Source: Russula earlei (Eukaryota > Basidiomycota > Agaricomycetes > Russulales > Russulaceae). Taken from it: a stretch of DNA of 64,000 nt. This document shows positions 21,401 through 33,487 of this stretch, in pieces. Position numbers and translations under genes: made by a program. The DNA is taken from the NCBI GenBank assembly GCA_025769875.1, contig JAGFNK010000007.1, positions 275,301 through 339,300 of the forward strand. Reading direction: 5' to 3'. Every line of letters begins with the position of its first letter. Within the stretch, counting starts at the first letter, position 1. The notes beneath the pieces were generated by a model. It searched no databases, had not been told where the DNA came from, and saw only the letters and a list, made by a program, of their open reading frames with translations.

Positions 21401-24400
21401 TCCAGAACCCGAGGCTAAGACCAGCGCCGTGCAACTTTGAGCGCGTGTTGTCTTCAAGGGTCCGATTCCATCTATCCGGCACTCCATTCTCCTGTGGTGA
21501 ATCTAGCATTGTTAATCTATGTTTGATCCCTCCATGAACTGATAAGTATGTGAGCGCGCGTTGCCTCAATAGCTAGCGCCTCGAATTGATCTCGCGTGCA
21601 GCAGATCGGCTAAGGTGCTGTAGATAATCTGTAGCCGAGGATCCAATCGCTAAGGGGAAGCCCAGAAAAGAAGCGTTCGGTTGCCGAGTCTATACTCCGG
21701 ACAGGATAACTGATCGCGATCCGTAAAGCCAAGCGAGATCCGAGTACCGGAATCACTGTGATAGATTAACGCGCGGTGGAAACATATGTCCCATGCGCTG
21801 ATGCTGGATGTGGAATGATAGGACACTTCTTTGCGCGTGTAGAGCTGGAGTTATAAAGTTAATACACAATAGATTGTTCTCCAGCCAGCTGTGCGCGATC
21901 TTCCGATCTTTGATGTGTAAATTTGAACACCCCTCTTGAGTGTAAGTGATGCATCCCCCGTTCCGAAGTAGCGCGCGCACTGTGTAGTCGCATGCATCGG
22001 CCTTCGGTACATGTAAAATGTCTATGAGGGTTAATAAGGATATCTCCAAGGCCTTCCGGCCGGCAGGACGGATATCAATCCAGTCCAGATCTGTCTGATG
22101 ACTGCAAGACCTCCCAGAGTAACGCATGGAGGCCGGAGCGCAAATAATGAAGTCGGGGGTCCGGAACAGACTAATATGATGAGGAGCTCCGTAGTCGATC
22201 AAGATCTAGCCGCCGCGTAAAGGGAAACCCAGAATCTCATATTCATCGGACATCCGATACCTCGGTGATAGGAGCAGTATTGCCCACTATGTACGCGCTG
22301 ACGTTCCTGTCAGTGCCTGTCACTTTTGTATTCGTTGCCTTCTCCTTCCGGTAGTCCAGACTGCGTGCCCAAGTTGATTGCAATAGCAGCATTGTATTTC
22401 GGACGTAGTGTTGTGTGTCTTTACCGGAATGACTGTATTTTGTGAGGCGGAGAGGCCGGCCCGACAACCATCTTCATTACTGATCCGTACTGGATCGTGT
22501 GTGGAAAGGTCCATCGGAGTGCCGGAGGCTAGAATTTGTCGACGCGACAGCCGAGTAAGCGTCGGGTAATGTTTAGATAGATAAGGAGGTGAAATGGAGA
22601 TTCGATATGAATAAATGGTTATATTGGAGAGTGATCCATGCATCGTTTGTTGCAATCGCGGGAACGTCTGATGTGTGTCGTCTAACGTCTAGGAATGTGC
22701 GTGTAAGGGATGCCCATGTGTAGAACGCTTGACATTGATCTGACGCCGCCGTATGCGCGTTTGAGTTCCTCCCACTTGAGCTTGCAAGTATACAATTTGA
22801 TGTCATTTTTGTTACTGCCAATGTGACCTTCTGAATGTATATTTCAAGAGCGCGTGCATCTAAAAGTGTTCTCCCTCAGCGTCCTAAGAAGTATTGCTGG
22901 AGGGGCTATCATCTGTAACTGTAATGCGACACGCGATAATTATTCAGGAGGTGGGGTAATGGCCAGTAAGCGAGATGACCAAGTGAGTGATCGAGATCGA
23001 GGAGGGAACGTAAACATTAGGCGAGGGTGCCGTGAGTGAACTTTAGGTAATTGCGAATTGCCAACCCGGGCTAACGGAGCAGTTGTTGCCGGATTATTGA
23101 AGATCAAATCAGTACCCCTGACGCGTGATAGATAACGCGCGCGTCAATCCTTCGGCTCCAGGGACCGAGGGAGTAGGGTGTCGTCTGATAACAGAGGCTT
23201 GTGAAGAGGGAAAAAATGGTAAGCTTGTGTGTGAATCTTCGACTTTGGAATTTAGACACGGTCAGGGCCCATAACCTGTTGAAGCAGATGGGCGCAGGTT
23301 ATGATAAGAGCGATAAGATCCTTAAGATCTATCAAAAGATATTTCAGTATTGTGTAAGACAAGACTATAATTCAGTAATACCTATCAAAAGATATCTACA
23401 ACTGCGTGATTAGATGCGAGAGATAAGATAGGAAACAGTAAGTACTCACTTCAGTATTGTGTAAGACAAGACTGAAGCGATCTAGCTAATTGAGTGCCTC
23501 TTAAATACGCGAAAGCGTCTCTAAGCAAAGTAATCATAACTACCAACTTGTATCATAAAGGATCAGTTGTTAGTAGCTACCGATTGTCATCAATTAACTT
23601 ATCATTGCAACATACGCAGGCTGCAGCATCTGAGCTGAGCCGGTCCAGGCCGATCCGACGCGTGAGCGACGCGCGTGAGCCGAGAGCGCCCGGTCCGTGG
23701 GAGCCGACGTGTTAACGCGACTGGGCTGTGATTACATCAGACTGCCCAAAGCAGTGGTAATCTCAACACCACAAGCAGTCCCTCGAACGCTCACTCCAAC
23801 TAGAATCCAACTACAAGGTTCAGCCCCACCTATTGTTACAGCTACAACAACTCAGAATCCCACCATGTCAAGCAATCCGCGCCTCGTTGGAACAGCACCA
23901 GAACCCTTTGACGGAAAAGCTGATAACGCAGAAGCCTTTTGGGCAGCTTTGGCCAATTATTATTACATCAATGGCGACTCCTTTACAGATGAAAGCAAGA
24001 AAGTTGCCGCTGCACTAACCCACTTTAAAGTAGGAACACCCGCTGGAGCATGGGCTAGAGAACAAACCACCAAGGCTATGGCTCGTACCGTAGCAGACTA
24101 TGGGTCATGGGACGACTTCAAGAAAGCCTTTGCCGATCATTTTATTCCTGCAGAAGCAGAATTGGCCTCCGCTAATACCATGCACACCTATTATCAAGGA
24201 AGACTACCGTTTAATGAATGGTATCAGAAATGGTCGCACCACGCATCACGAGCTACCACCGATGAAAGAACAAAGATGTACGCATTTAGGAAGAACATCA
24301 ACCCGGCCTTACATCAGAAAATACTGGGAATCACACCAACACCAACTACGCTTGCAGCCCTTGTCAAAGCAGCAAGAGAGTTCGACAACCTTTTCCACCT

Positions 24401-24821
24401 ATACAACTCCACTGCTTTTCGAGGAGGACACTCTGTGCGTGCCCGAGGATTGAACACTCAAGGATCAGATAATCCATTGGAAATTAACTTGTACCAAGGA
24501 GAGCCCAATGAATGACCCTGGGAATCCAGAAGTGAAAGGAAACCCCTCACAGATGCAGAGAAAGAATTTCGACGCAAGAACAATCTCTGTTATTATTGTG
24601 GAAAGAAGAATCATATGGCAAATCAATGTAGAGCAAAGAAAGCAGCTCAAGGACGCCAACGACAAGGATCTCGCCCCCAAACAGTCAGAGCCACAACCAT
24701 CCAAGATGAAAACATCGAACCTGCGCAAGAAGAACCCATTCCTGTTGCTTCACTAACGACTTGGAGAGAAACACTCGCAGACTCGATCCTCCGCCCACAA
24801 TCTGCTCCTATGGATTTTTAA
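18462..24821 (+). CDS. gag: Gypsy 1 gag, split by copia 2
   Basis: ATG at 18462; the frame runs to 18922, is interrupted by copia 2, and resumes at 23774 exactly in frame, giving 400 codons to a TGA at 24513-24515. The middle (FDGKADNAEAFWAALANYY, then GSWDDFKKAFADHF, LPFNEWYQKWSHHAS) is a typical retrotransposon gag/capsid domain. The same frame continues past the TGA to 24821 and there encodes the nucleocapsid zinc knuckle CYYCGKKNHMANQC (CX2CX4HX4C). So either the TGA is a nonsense mutation (CGA to TGA is the simplest origin) or it is read through. Gag forms the particle and binds RNA. Pol starts in another frame, overlapping the end. Confidence 0.88.
18923..19413 (-). repeat. Copia 2 3' LTR
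   Basis: 491 bp, followed inward by the complement of the polypurine tract (TCCCCCC). Confidence 0.92.
20162..20349 (-). repeat. Hairpin minisatellite in copia 2, 6 units
   Basis: Six units related to GCCCGCATGAGAATGC (complement of the copia 1 unit), 30-36 bp apart, with diverged spacers. Confidence 0.75.
23277..23768 (-). repeat. Copia 2 5' LTR
   Basis: 492 bp. It differs from 18923-19413 at few positions, one being CTG (23402-23404) against CG (19048-19049). Confidence 0.92.
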
Positions 24822-26963
24822 TTGGACCCCCTTCTGCACCGAGGAGGGACGCGGTCCAAATCAGTACGATACAAAGAGAAATCAATTACCCCAAAGTTTT
24901 TACCAAGAATATTCGCTCCCCTTCCATTGCCTTGAACGTTACCTTGGTAGGGAAGACAAGCGGCAAAGAAATCGGTGCAAGAGCCCTGCTCGACAGTGGA
25001 GCAGAAGGAATGATAATCCATGAACGATTTGCACAAAGACACCACCTACACCTTCGAACTATGATCAAACCCTTGCCAGCACAAAATGTAGACGGAACAC
25101 AAAATGCCAATGGACTAATACGCTTTAGCACCATCCAAAGACTTCGCATTCAAGCGCACACAGGCGCCACTCATGACGAACAAGCAGAATTCCTTGTCAC
25201 TAACATTGGAGATCACGACATTATCTTAGGAACAGATTGGCTACGACATCACAACCCAGATATTGATTGGGCAAATGATACAATCACACTGAGGAACTGC
25301 CCCCGAACCTGCCTTACCACACACCCAAGCATAACCATTGCATCTGCATCTGGAACACGGAATTACCAAATACAAGCGCTTACTTTCCCTGAAGAAGAAG
25401 AACCCGAGTTTACAGACATTGCTGCACTAATCTTCCCAGATACTGAAGGACCATTGAACCCATGTGTTGACGAACAAATCCACGATGCGTTTAGCCCAAT
25501 AACAATCAGCATAAGAGCCAAATCAACCACAGCTACCAAGCTAGCCAATGCAGAAACACCCCCTAAGACATTAGACGAACTTATCCCTGCCCAATTCTTG
25601 AAATGGCGAAAGGTTTTCGATGAACAAGCTTCTCAACGCCTTCCTGCTCACCAACCATGGGACCATGCAATCAATCTAAAACCAGGGATTGCCCGACGTG
25701 ATTCTGGCATTTATCGACTTACTCCTAAGGAACTACAAGCCCTAAAAGAATACTTAGACGAACATTTGAAAAGAGGCACAATCCGACCATCAAAAGCAGC
25801 TATTGCCAGCCCATTCTTCTTCGTAGAAAAGAAAGGAGGAAATCTACGACCCGTGCAAGACTACAGAGCCCTGAATACAGCAACTGTCAAAGGACGCGTA
25901 TCCACTACCCTTGATTCCTGAATTAATTGACAAACTCCAAGGAGCCCAATACTTTACCAAATTTGACGTACGATGGGGATACAACAATATTCGCCTCAGA
26001 GAGGGCGATGAACACCTTGCAGCATTCAAGACACCATTAGGGCTCTTCGAACCATTGATAATGACATTTGGTCTCTGCAACGCCCCAGCCACTTTCCAAC
26101 GCTTTATGAACACCATCCTAGCGAAATACATTGCCACTGAACGAGTGGTTGTTTATCTAGATGATATACTAATCATGGCGCAAACCTTGAACGAACTAGA
26201 CGACTGGACACATAAGGTCCTAAAAACACTCCAAGACCACGACTTATACTTGAAACCAGAGAAATGTGCTTTCCGACAAACCTCTATTAGTTACCTAGGC
26301 ATCAATATCTCCCAAGGACGAATATCCATGGACCAAGACAAGTTAATAGGCATTACAAAGTGGCCTACTCCGACCAATGTTACGGAAGTACAAGCATTTC
26401 TAGGATTCTGCAACTTCTATCGACGATTTATCCACCAATACTCTCGAATAGCACGGCCCTTGTTTAACTTAACAAAGAAAGAAAACCCCTTCAAGTGGGA
26501 AGACGATGAAGAACAAGCATTTCAGAAACTAATCCAAGCATTCACAACGGCCCCAATCCTCATGTTACCTAACCACACAAAACCCTTTCGACTCATCTGC
26601 GATGCAAGTGACTTTGCAGTCGGTGCAATCTTGGAACAACCCGATGAATTTAACAGATATCACCCAGTAGCCTATTTCTCGAAATCCTTGGACCCCGCAC
26701 AACGAAATTACATGATCTACGATAAAGAACTCCTTGCTATTGTTTTATCCCTCTGGCACTTCCGACACTACCTTGAAGGCGCTACACACCCCATTGATCT
26801 ATGGACAGACCACAATAACTTGACATACTTCATGACAAAACAGAAACTCACGAGACGGCAAGCCCGATGGGCACTCCTCCTCAGCAATTTTCGACTTCAC
26901 CATCACCCATCACCCAGGAACTATGAACAAAGCAGACGGTCTGTCCAGGCGGCCAGACTTTAA
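24761..26963 (+). pseudogene. pol: Gypsy 1 pol: protease, reverse transcriptase, RNase H
   Basis: In order: aspartic protease with LLDSGAEGMII (about 24985) and LVTNIGDHDIILGTDWL; reverse transcriptase with TPKELQALKEYLDEHLKRG, DYRALN, FTKFDVRWGYNNIRL and the YLDDI active site (about 26150); then RNase H with DASDFAVGAIL and TDHNNLTYF. It reads in one frame from 24761 to about 25895. A single extra base there moves it to the next frame (KGR to YPLPLIPEL expected), and another near 26888 shifts the RNase H end. Protease matures gag-pol, and RT and RNase H copy the RNA. Pol starts inside the end of gag in another frame, as usual for frameshift-expressed pol. Two frame breaks make it defective as read. 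Confidence 0.9.
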
Positions 26964-28534
26964 AGAGGGGATACAAAACGAAAATGATGGAAAGGTGCTC
27001 CTAGATGACAAATTTTTTAAAATTAGAGCAACACGCACCTCTGCTACAGAACCAATCGGTGACCAGGAACTTCGACAACAACTACGATCTAGCAAAGACT
27101 ACGACCCAGAAGTATCTAACGCGTTAGCAATCATTATAAAGAATGGACCAAGGCGACTATCCAAAGGCTTACAGGACTGGAACCTTGAAGATGGACTAAT
27201 ACTATTCAAAGGAAAAGTCTATATCCCAAACAACTGACACCCTAAGAAAGAAAATTCTAAAACTACACCACGACTCCCTTGCCACTGGGCATCCTGGCCA
27301 ATGGAAGACTTATGAACTAATCAGCCGAAACTATTGGTGGCCAGGAATGCTAACCTATGTCAAAAGTTATGTAGATGGTTGCGCAATTTGCCAAAGTACA
27401 AAGAACCGTCCAAAGACAGAAACACCCCTTGTACCGATTACACCAGCTGGAGAAGTATGGAAAAGCATTACCATGGACTTTATCACGGACCTACCGATTT
27501 CACAAGGCTTTGACAGCCTCCTAGTCGTGGTAGATCGATTCAGTAAAGCAATAATCATTACCCCTTGCCACAAGACAATCACAGCAGACGAAACAGCGAC
27601 ACTAATCATGAACAATGTCTGGAGAAGAATAGGGCTCCCAACACAAATAATATCGGACAGAGGCCCTCAGTTCGCAGCAAAAGTCACTCAAGAACTATGG
27701 AAGAAGTTAAATGTCAAAGTATCATTAAGCACAGCATATCACCCACAGACAGATGGAGAAACAGAACGAGTTAACCAAGAACTAGAACAATACCTACGAA
27801 TATTTTGCAATCATCAAGCAGACAATTGGGCAGAACTAGTTCCCTTTATGGAGTTCGCACATAATGCCAGACAACACAGTGCTACGAACAAACCCCCGTT
27901 TGAAGTCTGGTATGGCTTTAACCCAACATTTGCTCCACCCCTTGCCTTTACATCAAAATTCCCTTCGATCCAAGAAAGACTATCAAGACTAAACCAACTC
28001 AGAGAAGAAGTAGCTGCCTCCCTGAACCGAGCAACAGAAATCATGAAGCAATCAGGACCTCAATCCTCCACATTTCGTTTTAAAGAAGGGGATCAAGTAT
28101 GGCTGGAAGCCACGAATCTACGAACCACTCACCCAAAAGCAAAACTAGCCCCTCGACGCTATGGGCCATTCAAAGTCACCACTGCCTATCCAGTAAACGT
28201 TCGCCTCGAGCTACCAAAGTCTTGGAAGATACACCCGGTTTTTCACCACTCCCTGATTAAACCTTACAAAGAAACCATTGCCCATGGTCCTAACTTTTCA
28301 AACCCGCCACCAATATTAGTCGAAGGTGAAGAACAATATGAAGTAGAACAGATCCTAAACTCTCGGCTCTCCCCAAACCGCAAAGGAATCCAATACCTAG
28401 TTAAATGGAAAGGGTATACGGTTGCAGAAAATACTTGGGAGCCAGCATCTAACCTATCAAGAGCGCAATCACTTGTTAAAGACTTCCATCGGAAATATCC
28501 GAAGGCGCTTAGAACAGGTTCCCACCAGGAGTAA
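26923..28534 (+). pseudogene. Gypsy 1 integrase with chromodomain
   Basis: A 26923-27240 frame carries the RNase H/integrase linker; from about 27237 the next frame continues without stop to 28534. Seen are the zinc-binding region (LHHDSLATGHP..CAICQSTK), the catalytic core with ITMDFITDLP (Asp), IISDRGPQF (Asp) and HPQTDGETERVNQ (Glu), a GPFKV/HPVFHHSL module, and a C-terminal chromodomain (YEVEQILNSR..YLVKWKGY..NTWEP). Integrase inserts the cDNA; the chromodomain directs it to heterochromatin in chromoviruses. The frame change at 27234-27236 is exactly CTG where CG (AACGAC) restores the frame, so it belongs to the CpG-insertion class. Confidence 0.92.
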
Positions 28535-28788
28535 CCCCTAAACCAACAACTCTCATCATGACCTCTGTCGATGACTACCTTTATCCTTGTTACCAACGAA
28601 CTTTTCAGAGAACTCCTGCGACCACATGCACCCAATCGACCACAGCCATCCCCAAAGCAAATCATAGAACAAGGGAGAACTCCCCACGAACGAACAGACT
28701 TCGACTTTTCATATGCAAACTACTCCACCTTCCAAAGAAACAAATCCCTACTGTTGCAGGAGCAACAAGTCTATAAAGAGGGGATGAA

Positions 28789-29618
28789 TGTTACTGAACC
28801 AAGGCCAAGTCCTGGCCGAAGATTGTCCTATTTTACTCAAGAAAAACCTCTCTCACTTTGCATTGCCGACTCCCTTCCATTTTCTGGGCTATCCCTCCTG
28901 CGGTACAAGATATTGCTATTGCAAAGGCACTATAACACGACCAGGCACCAGTTTCCTAATCGGGTAATCATCGCGTGGCAGCCACATGGCCACTCAGCCA
29001 CCATGGACCCGAAACAGCGGCACAAACTCTTAGAAACTGTTGCATAAATCATCTGACGTCATCAAGGCTCCAATGACATCATGGCTGACTGAGCGACTCC
29101 ACAGTGACCTCATAGGCTCACTAAGCGCTCCACAGTGACATCATAATGATGTCATCGCTCCACAATGATCAGTAATGCGCTCAGTAAGCCTGAAACTTGA
29201 CACAAGCAAGTTTATGCCTCTGTAGTCCTATTGGATGGTACCAAAGAGTCTAGAATAGTCCCAGTGCTTTGTAATCGACCCTGTACACTGTATATAAGCC
29301 CCAATGAAGCATGGCAGTCGTCAGACTGTCCATTTGTGATACTCTCATCTTCCTGGGTACTCCCCTGCGACCGCTCAGTTTAAAGATTCCCCTCGCCTCC
29401 AAGGTACTCTTCAACGACCGCCTTGTTTAAAGCCTCTCGCTGCACTGGCCTCTAGCTCTTCGCCTCTGCCTCCTGCAACACCTACCAGTCCCCATCTGGT
29501 ACCTCCTCGTCGTTTGGCTCGTCCTCCTGTTCAACGCCGCCTTCGCCGCGTACCATCTGTTCCGACCCTTGCCCACCTGCTCCTGAGTCCTTAGTGATCA
29601 GCAGTACATGTCTTGACA
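28789..29618 (+). repeat. Gypsy 1 3' LTR (830 bp)
   Basis: Preceded by the purine run AGAGGGGATGAA and followed by the duplicated GTCTC. At its start it has CTG (28794-28796) where the 5' LTR has CG (10287-10288). Confidence 0.93.
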
Positions 29619-29623
29619 GTCTC

Positions 29624-31472
29624 TGTATCCATCAAATACGTGTTGCATATCTTGTGATTGGCCCTCGATCGCAGAATGTCAGCATTTCATGACAATATAA
29701 ATAAGAACCCAGTAAAAGGATTCAATATCATCTGAAATTTGATGAGATCGAGCGTGAGGGTGTAATAAAAGTCCTGTTGATATGAACTGCCATGTACCCT
29801 GAACACGAAGTCAATTTGCCACGCATAGGGGATAAACAGATCATACCATGCAGGAGTGTTGTCTCTGCCGGGTCACATCCATCCTCTTGGACATGTCCCA
29901 GTCAATCAATAAACCTGATTGATCTGGGGCGATCAGAATGTTTCCTGTGCTCACATCCTGATGTAAAATTTTTGCTTTGTCGTATGTGTCTGTATGAGCT
30001 GTTCCAAATTGTCAAACAACAAACTTAAACATAATGCCAATCCTCACTGATCATAGCATCCCGAATGACCTGGCATAGCTCCCAAGTTGATCCGAACGTA
30101 CTCAGCGGCTGTCCGAGCATGTTCAAGACAAGTTGGTAGTGGACATATCGTTTGACGCGCAGTGTACCGGGACACCAAATACGTTTGCGTTCGCCATCTT
30201 TCACATAGTCTTGCGTCCTTGTGCATTGTATGTTGAGTGAATGCTCCGGTGTCGACAGCACATTGCCAGCTGGACCCAACTCCGGAATGAAACGCACTTT
30301 TGCTTCTAGTAAATTGCGATAAATATCCCCTTCTTTCTCGATACCTGGGAAATTGGTACGCCAGTAATCTTTGAGGTAAACCAGTTTATTCTGTTCAATG
30401 TCATGGCACACAAATCCAAACGTCGACCGACCAAAAAGGGTTTTCGTCTCCCATATTGGTTTCCATATGATATAGGGCTTCGGCTGTCCGTCCATGGCAT
30501 GATCGTCATTGATGAGAATCTGGCAAAGGTCTTCAACTTCAATTTTCTCGACGTCCATGTATACCGCCAGCGTGGACTGTGCATCACCAACCCCCTTATC
30601 GTTCTTCGAGACTGAGGTGACAGTGGTGTCGTATCCACGCTGGGCAAAAGTGAGAGAGTTGAGCCTCCAGATGAATTTGGAAAGGGTGTTGGGATCTTTG
30701 GCCCAATCGAATATCTCGGTATAGATAGCACCACTGCGATCCCATCGCAGTAGTCGCCCTTCTGCCTTTCCAAAGAGGATGATCGAGTAAGAGAAGACCC
30801 AAAACTGTGAACGATGGATAGAAGTGGCATAATGTGTGAGTTGACCACACACACAATATGCGCGCTCAGTCCACCTAACGTGACACTCGACCCCAACCTC
30901 TTGCCTCATATGTGTAAGGTTGCGAAAAATGTCCTCTTTTCCCTTCTTGTTTTCGATCCACACATCGACCGCTCTCCAGTCCAGTGAGGTCAGCCGCTCG
31001 TTTTCCTGATGACCTTCCCTTTTCTGATAGATAACGATGTCTGGTCTCCCTAGGATTGCCTTATCTTGCTTAACAGTGGTGTTGACAAATGTGAGATTAT
31101 CAGCGAGGCTGGACGTTTTGATTGCCTGTATCTGTCATGTACATGAGCGTGGATCCCCCCTTGAATGTGGGGACTGACAAAGTGATCCTCATTGTGTGAG
31201 ACGGAGCGCTTGTCGAAGCTGATGATGCGCTCCGTCTTTCGAGCTTGGCTTGCTTCTGGCACGAATTCCGAGAGGAATTCGGCTATTGGCATAGGCCCGA
31301 CGAATTTGTCACATACGTCCCAGGTCATGTCCTTATATCTCTCTGAAGCTAGCTTTTGAGGTGTGGATGTGTGTGTGTGACTTCCTGATAGGTCGTATTT
31401 TAGAGGTGAAGTAGTTATAGTTAGACTACTTTGCTCGGTTTGAGGCGGCGTGCTGGGACGGATGATGGCCAT
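29624..31472 (-). pseudogene. FunK1 fungal-type protein kinase, 5' and catalytic part
   Basis: Reading down from ATG 31472: an N-terminal segment with CDKFVGPMPIAEFLSEFVP; after an apparent frame change near 31110, SLADNLTFVNTTVKQDKA, GRPDIVIYQ and DVWIENKKGK; then the kinase N-lobe (QFWVFSYSIILFGKAEGRLL, FGRSTFGFVCHD, LVYLKDYWR). An intron (about 30053-30000) leads to the catalytic loop ILHQDVSTGNILIAPDQ and the metal site LLIDWDMSKR, and another intron (about 29836-29790) to GTWQFISTGLL. These are hallmarks of FunK1, a kinase family expanded in basidiomycetes. A TGA at 29681-29679 interrupts the C-lobe just before the gypsy 1 insertion; the rest is at 9901-10281. The gene is therefore disrupted, by the insertion and probably also by point damage. 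Confidence 0.88.
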
Positions 31473-31589
31473 GTTGTGAGATGAGACAAAGAAAAGGTGA
31501 GAATCACCTACTGCAATCAGTACGTGGTCCCACAGTCAATGATTCTCTCTTAACTCTAATCTTAAAACAGGTTGTGTGTGGCAGCAATT

Positions 31590-31890
31590 ACATGTACAAT
31601 ATGAACAATCACTTTGACGTACATACTCGAGCGAAACCAGGGTGGTTCAGGGTGTGTGAGCTCGCTCGCTTAAGTATCTGCCTACTACACGGCCATGGCC
31701 AGTGAAACCCGGAGAACCACGGGCCGTAAGTGCCTTATCGGCAATAATTGGCCCATGGGGATCAATCTCCCCAATGACGGAGATACGCACATATGCACTT
31801 TCATGCAAATTCTCACACACAGAATAAAACCGAGGAAAGTATTGACATTGACATGAACGACCTGCCAAGTTGTCATCACATATGCATGCA
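31590..31890 (+). repeat. Dispersed repeat R, copy 1, with a CACTA-like end motif
   Basis: About 300 bp align with the complement of 57780-58010: shared blocks include TATGAACRATCACT, TTAAGTATCTG, ACTACACGGCC, GGGCCGTAAGTGCC and TTTCATGCAAA. The core TACTACACGGCC is at 31683-31694. Cores also occur at 49446-49457, and reversed at 57911-57922 and 59504-59515. Confidence 0.6.
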
Positions 31891-31899
31891 CACATTCAT

Positions 31900-32881
31900 C
31901 TAAGAGAGACCATGCAATTCGGTAATGACAGTATGAAGCATGGGCTTTGCTGCCCTACATAGTGCATCAAGGACATCCGTCCCCAACTTACCGCCCACAT
32001 CTTCCCAATAAACCCTTTCTACCATCGGAAAGGATTGTACATAGGCACACATGATGTCCTGTTATATGGGTAAGACATGGAAGACGAAAATGTGGTAAGG
32101 TCATACCATATCTCTATGTGATAAGCAAGCCTGGTTCAGGAACCAACTCAGAGTGTGGATCTGTCTTAGCTCACAAGTTGGGTAACCATCACTATCATAG
32201 TGGCTCAGGTTTGTATGCGGTGAGGCAGATGGCAAAGTCGGCAAAATTCGAAGCCCAAGATGGTCAAGGTTCTGGAAATGGCTCACAATTTGCAAGAGAC
32301 GAAGAAAGGTAGGATCATGCAGTTGGAATTGGCTCATTTCCACTTCTAGGTTGTAAAGGCTTGTCGAGTTACCCAGTCGCTCTCCAATGTCACAGCAAAT
32401 CCCCAATGGCGCACAAAGGGTCAGAAGATTGGGTAGGAAAGGCTGACGGCTAGGTCGAATGCGGTCCAATGGCACATTGCATTGGATACGGATGCTCTTA
32501 AGGCCCTTGTGCTTGGTTAGAAAATGAATGAGCGCTGGCCCTGGGATATCCCCTTTGAGAACAAGTTTCTCGAGAGATGTCATATTGAGCTCGCCAAGTA
32601 AAGCAGTCCAGTGGGAGGGTTTCAAAGATACTATGCAAAGGAACAGGGACTCGATAGGTGAGTGCTTGAGAATCCCCATTGTGGTTTCCGCGATTCTGGG
32701 AGCAAAGGCGTAATCAGATGAAATATCAAGTAAATTAATTGTGTGAGAGCTGCATGCTCCGCTTTGTAAGGCGATGGAGGAAGGAAGACAATCCACAGAA
32801 CTGAATCCTGCAAAGTGCAGTCATGTGAGTGGTAGGGTGTTAAACAGTTGGTGCATTTTGATGAACCCAGAGGCCAGCAGA
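31900..32881 (-). pseudogene. F-box-like gene, left copy, 3' part
   Basis: The complement of 32881-31900 matches 63118-64000 of the intact right copy and shows the end of the gene, which the right copy loses at the window edge. After the intron, the last exon encodes DIMCAYVQSFPMVERVYWED and continues to TAG at 31902-31900. The 5' part is at 45849-46224, separated by gypsy 2. The leucine-rich C-terminal part (GELNMTSLEKLVLKGDIPGP) is otherwise readable. Confidence 0.85.
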
Positions 32882-33373
32882 TGTCACCGACTGGGGGCGG
32901 TGTTGCTGACAAATCATTTCACGCGCGAGGCGTGCGCACTGAGTCGAGCGAGACAACAAGTTCTCGCGAGAATCGGGGATCTCGGTGACAACACAGCAAA
33001 GGCTAGTGTGTACCGTGGAGTGGAAAGACAATGAATAAGTCTTCGTGTTCAAAGACTTAGAGAGTGGAAGAAGTTTCTGAGTTGATTGCTTGATTCCCTG
33101 CAAGCCTACAGTCCCGAAGCTCGAATCCAGTGATATTCACAAGAGAACAAGCTTAGGGCTTGTTCTCTGCTACTGACAGGTTTATATAGACAATTATGCC
33201 CTATATCAAATAGTAGACATGAGGTAGCAATGAGACAATCGAGACTGGAACATGCTGGAAAGTAATGGTACATGCGAGGCTAGGTGAGTCATATGAACGC
33301 GCGGGAATCATGAGGCTGTCTGGGTAGGCTTGTCCGGTTGCCGGTTCGGTCCGAGGGACTGGTATCTGTGACA
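32882..33373 (-). repeat. Gypsy 2 3' LTR
   Basis: 492 bp; its complement begins TGTCACAGATACC and ends CGGTGACA. Confidence 0.93.
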
Positions 33374-33487
33374 TCACCCCCTTGTTAATGTCTAAGCAAC
33401 ATAGGGGATAATGGTAGAACGACAGTGGTGGGTATGGAAGTGGATCTGGTTGCGAGGGACTTGACATATTTTCTCGGGTCTGCATCG

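Larger units (their letters stand above)
18923..23768 (-). mobile_element. Copia 2: Ty1/copia-like element, reverse orientation
   Basis: Same family as copia 1, inverted. LTRs are at 23277-23768 (5') and 18923-19413 (3'), and the target duplication CCACA (18918-18922 and 23769-23773) is perfect. The internal part (4.8 kb in all) shows the same order of gag-like, integrase (LDSPQENGVPDRWNRTLED near 21440-21500) and reverse transcriptase traces, broken by stops; several stops are shared with copias 1 and 3 (for example a TAG after FSPVARSES). The primer site and polypurine tract are present as complements. It interrupts gypsy 1 gag. Confidence 0.93.
10282..29618 (+). mobile_element. Gypsy 1: Ty3/gypsy chromovirus, carrying two copia insertions
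   Basis: Two near-identical LTRs (10282-11112 and 28789-29618) begin TGTTAC and end CTTGACA. The element is flanked by a perfect 5 bp target duplication, GTCTC (10277-10281 and 29619-29623). Without the two nested copia elements it is about 9.7 kb. Order: 5' LTR, three unusual ORFs, gag, protease, reverse transcriptase, RNase H, integrase with a C-terminal chromodomain, polypurine tract (AGAGGGGATGAA), 3' LTR. The domain order RT-RH-IN and the chromodomain make it a chromovirus. It inserted in the kinase gene whose parts lie at 9901-10281 and 29624-31472. Coding regions carry a premature TGA and several frameshifts, so this copy is probably not autonomous. Confidence 0.95.

Noticed and set aside
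25890..26890. The two RT/RNase H frame breaks of gypsy 1 as CpG insertions
   Set aside because: The extra bases (near 25896 and 26888) do not form CTG or CAG, so they belong to another class.
31100..31140. The FunK1 frame change near 31110 as another CpG insertion
   Set aside because: A CCAG is present, but removing its A does not restore the expected frame; cause unknown.
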